Shown: positions 16,962 to 26,046, counted from the first letter of the stretch. The stretch is DNA of 33,545 bases from an uncultured Prevotella sp. (GCA_900317545.1 ONHE01000100.1:1-33545); one strand, 5' to 3'. The notes: generated by a model from the letters alone, not told the origin. Numbers and translations: made by a program.

Positions 16962-18563
16962 ATGAAACGCAAATTATATATAGGTATACTGTCTGGCCTA
17001 TTTCTTTTAACAGGTTGTAACGACTGGTTGGACGTGCAGGTAGACGGCCAATTTACCAAGGAGGAACTGTTTGAAATCGGAGACGGTTATCGCGAGGCCC
17101 TTCATGGCGTCTATAAGGAAATGACCTCTACAACATTGTATGGACTCAACCTACAGTTTGGAGTCATTGACTTTTTCTCTAACCAATACGACATCAATGC
17201 GGGTCAGGACAAACTGAGCGACGAGCTCTACATTGCCGCTGGAAAGCGTGATTTCACCCATACCAAGTTGCTGCCTGTTATTGAAAGTATATGGCTCAAT
17301 GCCTATCACGCCATAGCTGCGTCTAACAATATCATTAACAGCATACAGAACGAAGCGGCAGATAAGTTCTCCAATGGCGAAATGGAGAAGAACATGATAC
17401 TTGGAGAAGCCAAGGCTTGCCGGGCTTTCCTGCATTTCGACCTGCTCCGTCTCTTCGCCCCGGCACCTATTGACGATGATGGACAGATACACATTCCGTA
17501 TATCGAGACTTTCCCAGAAACACGTGGGCAACATTTCACCGTCAAAGAAACGTTGACCAAGATCATTGCCGACTTAGAAGAGGCAAGGGCACTGGTTAAA
17601 CCTTTCGACGAGAGTCCTCTCGGCCTAAGCGGAAGCGTAAGCGGAAAGGCGCGTTTTTACAATGAACTTCAATCAGGTATGGAGGGAGCCGCTGACATTA
17701 GCGCAATCGATGAATTCTTCTTAGGACGTGGATACAGATTCTCCTATTGGGCTATTACATCGCTGCTCGCCCGAGTTTATCAGTACAATTCCACTTTTGA
17801 AAGTGGAGACCTCGCTAAGGCCAAGAGCTATGCCGAAGAAGTACTAAACGCCCAATTTCCTGGGGCTAACTCTGCAGTTTTCACGCCATTCAAGAACGAG
17901 CAATTTGCCTTTCAGTGGCAAGAACAACCTGAAAACATGACAGACATCCGCATGGTGGATAACCTTGTATTTGGACTTTACAACGAGAAACAGCTTACGG
18001 ATGCCAGCATAGAGACCTACTTCCCACGCACCCAGTCCAGTACGAACAACAGACTGTTTATCATTAATTTCGAAAAGCAGGATATCTTCAAAAGTACCAA
18101 TGGGACGGATGACTCACAGAGCGACATTCGCCGTACCCGGTTGATCTACGAACCCAACAACTCCTGGAATACCTATCTTTCTACGAAATGGTATGTGAAG
18201 ACCGACGATACTAAGGAGCGCGACCGTACCATTACCATTCTGCCGCTGATCAGGACTTCAGAGCTGAGGTATATCATCGCAGAGTGTGAAGCACGCAACG
18301 GCAACTTTGCTAATGCCTATGAAATTCTCAACACCATGCGCCAAAACCGCGGCATTTATGACAACAATCTGGCTGTAGCGGACAAATTCTCCGACTTTGT
18401 CAAGGATCTTGTACGTGAAGGACAAAGAGAATGGATCGGTGAAGGACAGTTGTTCTATCTCTACAAGCGGCTTCAGGCCAACGTGAAGCGAGATGATGGC
18501 TCATCTCGTCCGTTCTCGACGGCAGAAAGCGTGTTGCCTATACCTTCCGACGAAAGCAAGTAA
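16962..18563 (+). CDS. SusD/RagB-family surface nutrient-binding lipoprotein
   Basis: A 533-residue lipoprotein, lipobox LLTGC with Cys19, expected on the cell surface as the lid of the SusC channel. The order of segments fits RagB/SusD: N-terminal SusD-like helical part with LHGVYKEMTS and the WLNAYHAIAASNNIINSI segment (about 105-125), GEAKACRAFLHFDLLRLFAP (about 148-167), and the C-terminal RTSELRYIIAECEARNGN segment. It begins 26 bp after susC and ends 20 bp before the next gene, as expected for an operon. The ligand cannot be read from the sequence. Confidence 0.95.
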   Translation: MKRKLYIGILSGLFLLTGCNDWLDVQVDGQFTKEELFEIGDGYREALHGVYKEMTSTTLYGLNLQFGVIDFFSNQYDINAGQDKLSDELYIAAGKRDFTHTKLLPVIESIWLNAYHAIAASNNIINSIQNEAADKFSNGEMEKNMILGEAKACRAFLHFDLLRLFAPAPIDDDGQIHIPYIETFPETRGQHFTVKETLTKIIADLEEARALVKPFDESPLGLSGSVSGKARFYNELQSGMEGAADISAIDEFFLGRGYRFSYWAITSLLARVYQYNSTFESGDLAKAKSYAEEVLNAQFPGANSAVFTPFKNEQFAFQWQEQPENMTDIRMVDNLVFGLYNEKQLTDASIETYFPRTQSSTNNRLFIINFEKQDIFKSTNGTDDSQSDIRRTRLIYEPNNSWNTYLSTKWYVKTDDTKERDRTITILPLIRTSELRYIIAECEARNGNFANAYEILNTMRQNRGIYDNNLAVADKFSDFVKDLVREGQREWIGEGQLFYLYKRLQANVKRDDGSSRPFSTAESVLPIPSDESK

Positions 18564-18583
18564 AACCAGAAAACATTGAGAAC

Positions 18584-19342
18584 ATGAAAAAGTTATTATA
18601 TATTTTATCCATGACGGCCGTCTTGATGATGTTTGCCGCCTGCCAAGAGGAGGATCTGCAACTGTGGGGTGACGAACATCACATCTACTTTGAGAAGTTC
18701 TACAAGGATGCCGCTGCTCCTGGCAAGGAGCGGGCTGACTCCACTTTGGCCTCTTTCTTTTTCTACACTGACGATGTCAACGAGTTGAATGCTAATCTCG
18801 TTGTGAACATGACCGGACGCCTGCTTGAGGGCGACATACCATTCAAATTGAGAGTGGTAGATGAGATGACCACTGCCAACAGTGATGAATACACGCTGCA
18901 AGACCAGTACGTATTCAGAGCACACCATGTGAACGACACTGCCAGGAACCAGCGCGACACCATCACGGTGAAGATGCACCGCTCGGCCCGGCTCAAAGAC
19001 ATGCCTAATGGAGTGCGACTCACTGTGGAACTCGTGCCAATTGGCGCACTCAAGCTTGGACAGACGGAACGCACCCGCGCCGTGATCATTCTGACGCGTG
19101 ATGCCATCAAGCCCGAATGGTGGGATTCTCAGGTTGAAAATAATCTTTTCGGCAAATATTCAAGCAGAAAGTACAAGCTCTTCTTGCTCTACATCGATCC
19201 ACAGGCTACCCTTAATGCTGACATGCTCGAGAATGCTCCATACAAAGCCATACAACTCCTTCGTAAGTTCAAGCAATGGCTGCAAGAACATCCAGACCTG
19301 GCGGTTGAGGAGGACGGCCAGCCTATGACGGTAAATGTATAA
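18584..19342 (+). CDS. DUF4843-like lipoprotein
   Basis: A 252-residue predicted lipoprotein (lipobox FAAC, Cys20). It resembles the DUF4843 family, often the third gene of SusCD operons: an early IYFEK strand, DSTLASFFFYTDD, a mid-protein ...IPFKLRVVDEMTTANSDEY beta segment and a C-terminal PEWWD motif (about 183-187) followed by FGKYSSRKYKLFL. The likely role is a surface accessory to the SusCD complex. No enzymatic motif was seen. It is 20 bp after susD and 21 bp before the PKD-like gene. Confidence 0.75.
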   Translation: MKKLLYILSMTAVLMMFAACQEEDLQLWGDEHHIYFEKFYKDAAAPGKERADSTLASFFFYTDDVNELNANLVVNMTGRLLEGDIPFKLRVVDEMTTANSDEYTLQDQYVFRAHHVNDTARNQRDTITVKMHRSARLKDMPNGVRLTVELVPIGALKLGQTERTRAVIILTRDAIKPEWWDSQVENNLFGKYSSRKYKLFLLYIDPQATLNADMLENAPYKAIQLLRKFKQWLQEHPDLAVEEDGQPMTVNV

Positions 19343-19363
19343 CCTTTTCAAATTTCCAACATC

Positions 19364-21046
19364 ATGAAATTATTAAAAATCAGACATATCATAGCCCTGG
19401 CACTCACTCCTTTCTTGCTGACAGCTTGCTTCAGCGACGATGGAAACTATGATTACGACAACATCGATCCGCCTACATGGCTCATCAATGTGAACACGAA
19501 TTTCATTCGCGTGTCGGGAGTCGGTGGCCGGCAGATCACTCTTGACGCCTCAAAATACTTCACTTGGGGCGAAGACTCTCTCAAGCGCAGTGAGGAAGTA
19601 AGATACGAGTGGATCTACAACGGGCACGTTGTTTCCGAGCAGCTAAAGGAGACCATGCTCGCCGAGGATCTGCTGGAGCGTATGGGACTCACAGACTATA
19701 CGACAGAGCAACCACTGAACGGTGAGTTTCACATTATCGACAAGAGAAATGGAATTACGTTCATGGCACGTGTGGGATTCACCATCTATGCGCCGATTTC
19801 CTCAGGTGACTTTATCATCTATGCGGCCAAGAAAGGACAGGAGCATGTCGGGAAGCTTTCTCATCTGGCTTTGTACTATGATACGGATGCCAACGGTAGC
19901 TTGAAAGAGAACTACTGGTTCAGGCCCGATCTTTCGGAGGACATTCCAGGAACACCGAAAGAAATAGATATCGCTTTGGCCAAGAACATCAGTCCGACAG
20001 GTAGCGTCACTGCCATTACCCAGGAGGGTTCTGCCACTGTCTTCAACGGTGCCACCTTAAAGAAAGAGTGGGATCTGTCCTCGCAGTTTGCCGACGGAGT
20101 TCCAGAAAACTTCCTCGTCAGTGCACGCGCCGACCAAGAAACCAGCGGCACTTATCCTGCATTCACATGGGTGGCGACGAAGGACGGACGCGTCTTTACC
20201 CGCCAGACCGGCAAAAACTGGATCGGAGGAAAGTTCCTGACCGAGCCTTACTATCTCGACGAGAAAGGATATAAGATCACCAAGTTTGGTCATGGACTGT
20301 GGGGCATCACCAATATTGTGTGCTACGATGAGCTCAACCGGCGGGTTGTCATCGCGACGGCTTTGCCCCACGATGCCACAAATACCTACCGAAGCTACAT
20401 GAAGGTGCTTACAAGCTCCAACTGGAGCAGTTCATACACGCCGCTGATGAATATGCCTGAGGATGCAAAGGTGTACCACATGACGGGCATGAACAGCACC
20501 GCCTTGTGGGACAGCAACAACAGCTGGTATCAGATATTCTACACCACTGGGGGCAAGTCTATGGTTGGTACGTTCAGGATTGACGTTCGTTATCGCAGTT
20601 TAAGCAACCCATTGACGGCCTATAGGCTGCCTTACGAAATCAAGGGTCATCTGTTCAACGACGAGACTGTGTTCCTGACTGCCGCTACTACACGTTTCTA
20701 CAGAAACCCGACCTACAACCAGTACGATCTCTTCTCGGAAGGTACCAAGATCTTTGCAGCCGTCAAGCAACTGTCATATGGTGCGAGCGGAGCAACCGTC
20801 AGAATTGTGCAGATGCCGTTCGAAGGCATTACTTCCAAGGTTACCTGCATGACCTACGACCGTTCTGACGCTTACTGGGCCGGAGGCTACAAGCATCTCA
20901 TCGTGGGATGTGAGAATGGTGACGTCTTGGTATACGACTCTCAAACCTTGCAGCAGCCTAAGCTTGTCAAGAAATACAATGTCGGCGGACGTGTGGCAAG
21001 CGTGAAGCAGTTGGGTGTCATGCGCAACACACTGGATATGTATTAA
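19364..21046 (+). CDS. PKD-like family lipoprotein
   Basis: A 560-residue predicted surface lipoprotein (lipobox LLTAC, Cys22) with the N-terminal FSDDGNYDYDNI signature of the Bacteroidota PKD-like lipoprotein family that accompanies DUF4843 proteins. An Ig/PKD-like beta domain (about 45-155, with RYEWIYNGHVV) is followed by a larger region (about 160-555) with repeated aromatic and glycine beta-strand patterns, possibly a propeller. No catalytic motif was found. It probably helps bind the substrate of the SusCD system. It lies 21 bp after the DUF4843-like gene. Confidence 0.75.
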   Translation: MKLLKIRHIIALALTPFLLTACFSDDGNYDYDNIDPPTWLINVNTNFIRVSGVGGRQITLDASKYFTWGEDSLKRSEEVRYEWIYNGHVVSEQLKETMLAEDLLERMGLTDYTTEQPLNGEFHIIDKRNGITFMARVGFTIYAPISSGDFIIYAAKKGQEHVGKLSHLALYYDTDANGSLKENYWFRPDLSEDIPGTPKEIDIALAKNISPTGSVTAITQEGSATVFNGATLKKEWDLSSQFADGVPENFLVSARADQETSGTYPAFTWVATKDGRVFTRQTGKNWIGGKFLTEPYYLDEKGYKITKFGHGLWGITNIVCYDELNRRVVIATALPHDATNTYRSYMKVLTSSNWSSSYTPLMNMPEDAKVYHMTGMNSTALWDSNNSWYQIFYTTGGKSMVGTFRIDVRYRSLSNPLTAYRLPYEIKGHLFNDETVFLTAATTRFYRNPTYNQYDLFSEGTKIFAAVKQLSYGASGATVRIVQMPFEGITSKVTCMTYDRSDAYWAGGYKHLIVGCENGDVLVYDSQTLQQPKLVKKYNVGGRVASVKQLGVMRNTLDMY

Positions 21047-21083
21047 ATCTTAAAGCAATATTAAAGAAAAAGAAACAACCATA

Positions 21084-22172
21084 ATGAAAAAAGTTATTAA
21101 TATCGTGACGATGCTTGTGCTGGCCTTGGTGGCCAGCCACGCATCCGCTGCAGATGATCGTGTGGCCGCGGACATCACAGTGAAGCCCGTTAACGGAGCG
21201 ATGTCACTGACTCTCAAGAAGACCGCAGCATGCACATCTTACAGCATGATCATGTTCACGTCTGATATCGCCGCTCTTATCAGTGACGGCACCTTGGCTC
21301 AATATCTCAGCAGCCAAAAGGCCAAGAAATATACCACCGATGTCCAAAATAAGAAACTTCTCGACTTTGGATTCGTCGTGTTACCAGAAAAGGAATATAC
21401 ACTCCTGACCCTCGCCTATGGCAAAGATGGCACCCCCGGACTTGTCACCCGCACTCCATTCACCACCCCTGAGCGAGTCGCCGTGGGACATCCCAAGATG
21501 ACATGGGAAATCGTATCCGTGGGACCGGACAGCGCAGTCGTGAAGTTCATTCCCAACGCCGATGTGGCCGGGTTTGCGCTTTGCCAGTTTGAAAAGGGTG
21601 CCATAGAAAAGTCCGTCGAACAATACGGCCGCCAACTGGGCTTCTCCAATGCCTATGATATGATCAAGCACTTCAGCGGAAAGAACTACACTGCCGAGCG
21701 GACAAACACTTGGCGCGATATGATCCCAAACACGGACTATGAGCTTTGCGTATTGCCCTGGGACAAGAATGGCGTGTATCAAGATATCGAGAAGGTGAAC
21801 GTCACGACCAAGAAGCTCGGAGGAGCCGGCGAGGCATCCGTGGACATCAAGATCGGTGAGTTTGGCGGCAACGAGTCGACGGGCTATTTCCAGATCGTGA
21901 CTTACACTCCCAATGACCAAGCTGCCCTCCATCGCGACATCATCATCACCGAAGAAGCTTTCAACAAAAGCGATATGGGCGAGGCCGGCGTTATCAAGAT
22001 GCTGCAGACCGACGCTCCCAACGACCCCTTCTGGAACCAGTATAAGGTGGACAAGGCGCAATGGAACGCTGAACATAACACGACCTATATTGCCTGTTCG
22101 ATGGCAAAAAATGCCGAAGGAGTCTGGGGGAAACTGCAGCAAGTAAAGTTCACGACGCCTGCCAAACCGTAA
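21084..22172 (+). CDS. Secreted protein of unknown function, possibly three repeated beta domains
   Basis: Not recognised as a named family. The 362-residue product has a clear Sec signal peptide (cleavage after about residue 22, SHASA) and no lipobox. The mature part appears to hold three similar segments of roughly 110 residues, each starting with a beta-strand pair and followed by a helical stretch: near residues 30-80 (GAMSLTLKKT...), 145-205 (DSAVVKFIPNADVAGFALCQ) and 260-320 (GYFQIVTYTPNDQAALHRD). Linkers end in FTTP, VTTK and FTTP, like fibronectin type III domains. It lies between the PKD-like lipoprotein (37 bp upstream) and the M16 protease (19 bp downstream), so a role in substrate binding or in aiding the protease is likely. 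Confidence 0.8.
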   Translation: MKKVINIVTMLVLALVASHASAADDRVAADITVKPVNGAMSLTLKKTAACTSYSMIMFTSDIAALISDGTLAQYLSSQKAKKYTTDVQNKKLLDFGFVVLPEKEYTLLTLAYGKDGTPGLVTRTPFTTPERVAVGHPKMTWEIVSVGPDSAVVKFIPNADVAGFALCQFEKGAIEKSVEQYGRQLGFSNAYDMIKHFSGKNYTAERTNTWRDMIPNTDYELCVLPWDKNGVYQDIEKVNVTTKKLGGAGEASVDIKIGEFGGNESTGYFQIVTYTPNDQAALHRDIIITEEAFNKSDMGEAGVIKMLQTDAPNDPFWNQYKVDKAQWNAEHNTTYIACSMAKNAEGVWGKLQQVKFTTPAKP

Positions 22173-22191
22173 TAACCAACCATCCGTTAAC

Positions 22192-25011
22192 ATGAAAAAT
22201 CTAAGAAAAACATTCTTGGCAGTCGTCGCGGTTGCAGCCCTGCAACTGTCAGCTCAGAGCCAGATGCCTCCCATACCGGTGGACACCGCCGTGCGGATCG
22301 GTACCCTGGACAACGGTCTGAAGTACTACATCCGATACAACAACTGGCCTGAGCACCGCGCTGACTTCTACATCGCCCAGCGAGTGGGGTCTATACAGGA
22401 AGAGGAGAGCCAGCGCGGGCTGGCCCATTTCCTCGAGCACATGTGCTTCAACGGCACAGAGCACTTCCCGGGAAACGAACTTATCCGCTACTGCGAGACT
22501 CTCGGCGTGAAGTTCGGAGCCGACCTGAACGCTTACACCTCCATTGATCAGACGGTCTACAACATCTCTAATGTGCCCACCACCCGTCAGAGCGCGCTCG
22601 ATTCCTGTCTGTTGATCCTCTACGACTGGTCAAATGCCCTCACGCTCGACACCAAGGAGATCGACCAGGAGCGAGGGGTCATACACGAAGAATGGCGCGA
22701 ACGCAGCACCGCAAGCTCCCGTATGCTGGAGCGCAACCTCCCCAAGGTCTACTCTGGATCAAAATATGGCGTCCGATTCCCCATCGGCCTGATGAGCGTC
22801 GTGGACAACTTCAAGCCCAAGGAATTGCGCGACTATTACGAGAAATGGTATCACCCTTCAAATCAAGGCATCATCGTCGTGGGCGACATCGACTTAGACC
22901 ACACCGAAGCCATGATCAAGAAGCTCTTCGGAGCTGTCAAGAATCCGGACAACCAAGCGCCTGTCACAGACGAGCCTGTGCCTGACAATGAGCAGCCGAT
23001 CGTCATCGTCGACAAAGACAAGGAACAGGCAAACAGCTCGGTGGAGGTGATATTCAAGCATGAGGTTTGGCCGGAGTCGAAAAAAGGGAACTTGGACTAT
23101 CTCGTGGCAAACTATGTTCGAAACGTGGCGCTGAGCTTGCTCAACAACCGATACGCGGAAGCGGCTCTTGACGCTGACTGCCCATACATCGGCGCCAGCG
23201 CAGGCTATGGGTCCTTCATCTTCGCCAAGACCAAGAATGCCTTCACCGTCAGCGCAGTCCCGAAGGACATGGACAAGACGGCCGCCGCATTGCAGGCAGC
23301 CCTCACCGAAGCGCGCCGTGCTGCCAAATTCGGCTTCACCCAGGCTGAATATGACCGCGCCAAGGCCAATGTCCTCAGCGGACTCGAAAAGTCATTCGCC
23401 AATCGCGACAAGCGCACGACCGCCTCGTTCGCCGAGGATTATAAGGGAAACTTCCTCAGCAACGAGCCTATCCCAGCCTTTGAGGACTACTATCAGATCA
23501 TGAAGCAGCTCGTTCCGCAGATTCCACTGCAGAGCATCAACGAGATCATCCCGCAACTGCTCCCCGAGACTAACCGCAACATGGTGATCCTGAACTTCAA
23601 CAACGAGAAGGAAGGCAATGTATATCCGACGGCTGAAAGCCTGCTTGAAGCTGTGCAGCAAGCACGTAAGGCCGACCTCGTCCCCTACGTGGACAAGGTG
23701 AAAAACGAGCCGCTGCTCTCGGCACTGCCAAAACCCGGAAAGATCGTGAAGGAAAAGCAAGGAAAAATGTTTGGCTACAAGGAGCTGAAACTTTCAAACG
23801 GCGTCACGGTCATTCTCAAGAAGACTGATTTCAAGAAAGACCAAGTGATCCTTTCGGGCACCGGACTGGGCGGAAAATCGCTCTACGGACCGAAGGACTA
23901 CACTAACTTAGCCGTCTTCGACAATATTATAGCAATCAGCGGGCTCGGTAAATTCGCCAACATGGACCTGCCTAAGATCCTGGCAGGAAAGATAGCCAAG
24001 GCAGGCCTGTCTATGGGCGACAAGTACATGGGCGTCAGCGGCTCATCCTCACAAAAGGATGTGGAGACAATGTTACAGCTGATCTATCTCTACTTCACCG
24101 ACATCAAGAAGGATGATCAGACCTTCGCCACATTGATGGAATCGTGGAAGATGGGACTCAAGAACCGTGACCTGTCGCACGAGACGATATTCGGCGACTC
24201 GCTCACAGCCACCGTCTACGGACACAACCCACGCCTCAAACCCGTGCTCATGGACGATCTGAAAGACATCGATTACAACCGCATCCTGGAGATTGCCAAG
24301 GAGCGCACGGCCAACGCGTCGGCATGGACATTCATGTTTATCGGCGACTTCGACGAGGCAAAACTGCGACCGCTCATATGCCAATATCTGGCGGCACTGC
24401 CGGATAAGGGAAAAGTAGAGAAAGGACATCTGACCAGCTCTTTCCAAAAAGGCGTGATCGACAACACCTTCCGCCGCAAGATGGAGATGCCAAAGGCACT
24501 GGCATATATGTTCTGGCACACCAATGACATCCCTTACTCCGTGGACAACGCCATCAAGGCTAACATGATCGGACAGATCCTGAGCATGGTCTACCTGAAG
24601 AAGATCCGAGAGGAAGCCAGCGCTGCATACTCATGCGGAGCTGAGGGCGGAGCCACCATAGAGGGCGATTACCATGACTACACCCTCCTGGCCACATGCC
24701 CCATGAAACCTGAGAAAGCCGACATGGCCCTCAGCATCATGAAAGAAGAAGCCGAGAACATGACGCGCACCTGCGATCCGGCAATGCTCGCAAAAGTGAA
24801 GGAATATATGCTCAAGAGCTATGACAATGCCTTGAAGACCAACGGCTACTGGTCGGGCGTGATCAACATGTACCGCAAGAATGGTATCGATGCACACACC
24901 AATTACCGCGAACTGATCAAAGGCCAGACCGAACAGGGACTTTGCGACTTCATGAAACAGATCCTAAAGAGCGGCAACCGCATCTCTGTGGTCATGCTCC
25001 CCCAGGAATAA
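22192..25011 (+). CDS. M16 family metallopeptidase (pitrilysin/insulinase type), exported
   Basis: A 939-residue zinc protease with a signal peptide (first about 21 residues). The inverted zinc motif HxxEH is HFLEH (79-83), and the third ligand is Glu160 in DQERGVIHEEW, 77 residues after His83, as in pitrilysin. A second, inactive M16-like half follows (about 530-930), so two halves in one chain form the chamber that admits peptides instead of folded proteins. It is the last gene of the operon, 19 bp after the previous gene and followed by a strong terminator. This gives the best hint that the locus handles peptides. M16 enzymes commonly degrade oligopeptides in the periplasm; the substrate here is inferred. 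Confidence 0.95.
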   Translation: MKNLRKTFLAVVAVAALQLSAQSQMPPIPVDTAVRIGTLDNGLKYYIRYNNWPEHRADFYIAQRVGSIQEEESQRGLAHFLEHMCFNGTEHFPGNELIRYCETLGVKFGADLNAYTSIDQTVYNISNVPTTRQSALDSCLLILYDWSNALTLDTKEIDQERGVIHEEWRERSTASSRMLERNLPKVYSGSKYGVRFPIGLMSVVDNFKPKELRDYYEKWYHPSNQGIIVVGDIDLDHTEAMIKKLFGAVKNPDNQAPVTDEPVPDNEQPIVIVDKDKEQANSSVEVIFKHEVWPESKKGNLDYLVANYVRNVALSLLNNRYAEAALDADCPYIGASAGYGSFIFAKTKNAFTVSAVPKDMDKTAAALQAALTEARRAAKFGFTQAEYDRAKANVLSGLEKSFANRDKRTTASFAEDYKGNFLSNEPIPAFEDYYQIMKQLVPQIPLQSINEIIPQLLPETNRNMVILNFNNEKEGNVYPTAESLLEAVQQARKADLVPYVDKVKNEPLLSALPKPGKIVKEKQGKMFGYKELKLSNGVTVILKKTDFKKDQVILSGTGLGGKSLYGPKDYTNLAVFDNIIAISGLGKFANMDLPKILAGKIAKAGLSMGDKYMGVSGSSSQKDVETMLQLIYLYFTDIKKDDQTFATLMESWKMGLKNRDLSHETIFGDSLTATVYGHNPRLKPVLMDDLKDIDYNRILEIAKERTANASAWTFMFIGDFDEAKLRPLICQYLAALPDKGKVEKGHLTSSFQKGVIDNTFRRKMEMPKALAYMFWHTNDIPYSVDNAIKANMIGQILSMVYLKKIREEASAAYSCGAEGGATIEGDYHDYTLLATCPMKPEKADMALSIMKEEAENMTRTCDPAMLAKVKEYMLKSYDNALKTNGYWSGVINMYRKNGIDAHTNYRELIKGQTEQGLCDFMKQILKSGNRISVVMLPQE

Positions 25012-25029
25012 TAAATCTCTCTCACAAGT

Positions 25030-25073
25030 CTGCCTCCCACATTCCGACCAAAAGGAAGGGGGGCAGTTTTTTT
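25030..25073 (+). terminator. Rho-independent terminator of the SusCD-M16 operon
   Basis: CTGCCTCCC (25030-25038) pairs with GGGGGGCAG (25058-25066) with one U-G pair. Inside it TTCC (25042-25045) pairs with GGAA (25054-25057). Seven T residues follow (25067-25073). It starts 19 bp after the M16 stop codon. Confidence 0.9.
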
Positions 25074-25082
25074 ATGTGGATG

Positions 25083-25113
25083 TCTGAAATAATGTTAAAA
25101 ACAGACAACTTTG
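25083..25113 (+). promoter_or_regulatory. Probable promoter of the small membrane protein gene
   Basis: TCTG (25083-25086), a 19-nt spacer and CAACTTTG (25106-25113) differ from TTTG-N19-TAnnTTTG by one base in each box. As a terminator ends just before at 25073, a new promoter is needed here. The start site would be near 25120. Confidence 0.5.
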
Positions 25114-25166
25114 TAACTTATCCCCCACACGATCGTCATCATTACAGAAACGCGAAATCATCCAAG

Positions 25167-25643
25167 ATGGACTATAAATATATCAATCAACTGCTGGAAC
25201 GCTACTGGAACTGCGAGACCACACTCAATGAAGAGGGAATCTTGCGGGCTTTCTTCAGCCAGGAAGATGTCCCGGCTGAGTTGCGCCGCTACAAGGATCT
25301 CTTTGTCTATGAGCAACGACAGACCACGACAGACGTCTTAGGTGACGACTTCGACGAGCGGTTGCTCTCCATGATAGAGGAGCCCAAGACGGTCAAGGCA
25401 CGCACCATCACGATGAAGCAGCGTCTCATGCCGCTCTTCAAGGCTGCAGCCATCGTGGCCATTATCCTCACGCTGGGCAACGCCGCCCAGGTTCCTTTCG
25501 TGCAGAAAAGCGACCCTGTCAGCCATTACGACGGCTACCAGCGGTTCGATCAGGGCACAGCGGTGGCCATGGGTGACAGTGCTGTCATGGACACTATCCA
25601 GCAGAGCAGCATCCAGCCTAAGGCTGCTAACATTCTAAAGTGA
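25167..25643 (+). CDS. Small single-pass membrane protein, candidate partner of the ECF sigma factor
   Basis: A 158-residue protein starting at the ATG at 25167 (MDYKYINQLLERYWN). An in-frame extension to 24942 would overlap the end of the M16 gene and the terminator, so it is rejected. The N-terminal 80 residues are charged and helical (QLLERYWNCETTLNEEGILR, then FFSQEDVPAELRRYKD). One hydrophobic span lies at about 88-107 (PLFKAAAIVAIILTLGNAA), followed by a short polar tail. The topology is like an anti-sigma factor, cytoplasmic N-terminus and single span. From memory, proteins of this type in Bacteroides and Prevotella sit directly after an ECF sigma gene that follows argB, and are sometimes misnamed as pyruvate-ferredoxin oxidoreductase. 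If so, this gene is separated from its sigma partner at 11079-11591. The function is inferred. Confidence 0.75.
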   Translation: MDYKYINQLLERYWNCETTLNEEGILRAFFSQEDVPAELRRYKDLFVYEQRQTTTDVLGDDFDERLLSMIEEPKTVKARTITMKQRLMPLFKAAAIVAIILTLGNAAQVPFVQKSDPVSHYDGYQRFDQGTAVAMGDSAVMDTIQQSSIQPKAANILK

Positions 25644-25749
25644 AATTATTTCTATGCTTTCTCTATAAAATCATGTTTAGTAAAACAAAAAAAAGGAAAC
25701 TGTGAAGTTTCAATTCTCTCAAATTTTTCATAACATACTAACGTAAGAA

Positions 25750-25794
25750 AGGGACTGACGCTCGGCAGAGAGCTTATCAGTCCCTATTTTTTTT
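25750..25794 (+). terminator. Rho-independent terminator of the small membrane protein gene
   Basis: AGGGACTGA (25750-25758) pairs perfectly with TCAGTCCCT (25777-25785). Inside it GCTC (25760-25763) pairs with GAGC (25770-25773). Eight T residues follow at 25787-25794. It lies about 106 bp after the stop codon, beyond an AT-rich 3' stretch. Confidence 0.88.
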
Positions 25795-25970
25795 ACGCCT
25801 TGCGCCCCTCTGATCCATCGGCCGAAGTTCGATAAGAACTGTCACGTCGTTCCGACAGCCTTTGCGCGCGACCTGTTCGTCCGGCAAGGCATGCCCACCT
25901 CATCGGGGTCGCGAGTCAAGCAGGCTGTGATGCCCCCGATTCCGCACTTCATTTCTCCGCCATCCGCAGA

Positions 25971-26046
25971 GCTATCCTTTTGGCCGTCCGGAGCTATGCT
26001 TTAGGCCGCCCATATGTATCGTTTGGACCGCTTAAAGCATAGCTTT
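25971..26046. repeat. 22-nt periodic repeat array B
   Basis: Copies with a 22-nt period start at 25972 (CTATCCTTTTGGCCG...), 25994 (CTATGCTTTAGGCCG...) and 26016 (GTATCGTTTGGACCG...). The end of the array carries an inverted copy: AGCTATGCTTTA (25992-26003) pairs perfectly with TAAAGCATAGCT (26033-26044). Copies match array A at 2949-3036; the first copy here equals the copy at 2949 at 16 of 22 positions by hand alignment. The meaning is unknown. Confidence 0.65.

Noticed and set aside
24942..25166. N-terminal extension of the small membrane protein gene
   Set aside because: It would overlap the end of the M16 gene and translate through the terminator hairpin at 25030-25073. The ATG at 25167 gives a sensible N-terminus.
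25971..26046. CRISPR-like array
   Set aside because: The 22-nt units are degenerate and directly adjacent, with no unique spacers and no cas genes nearby.
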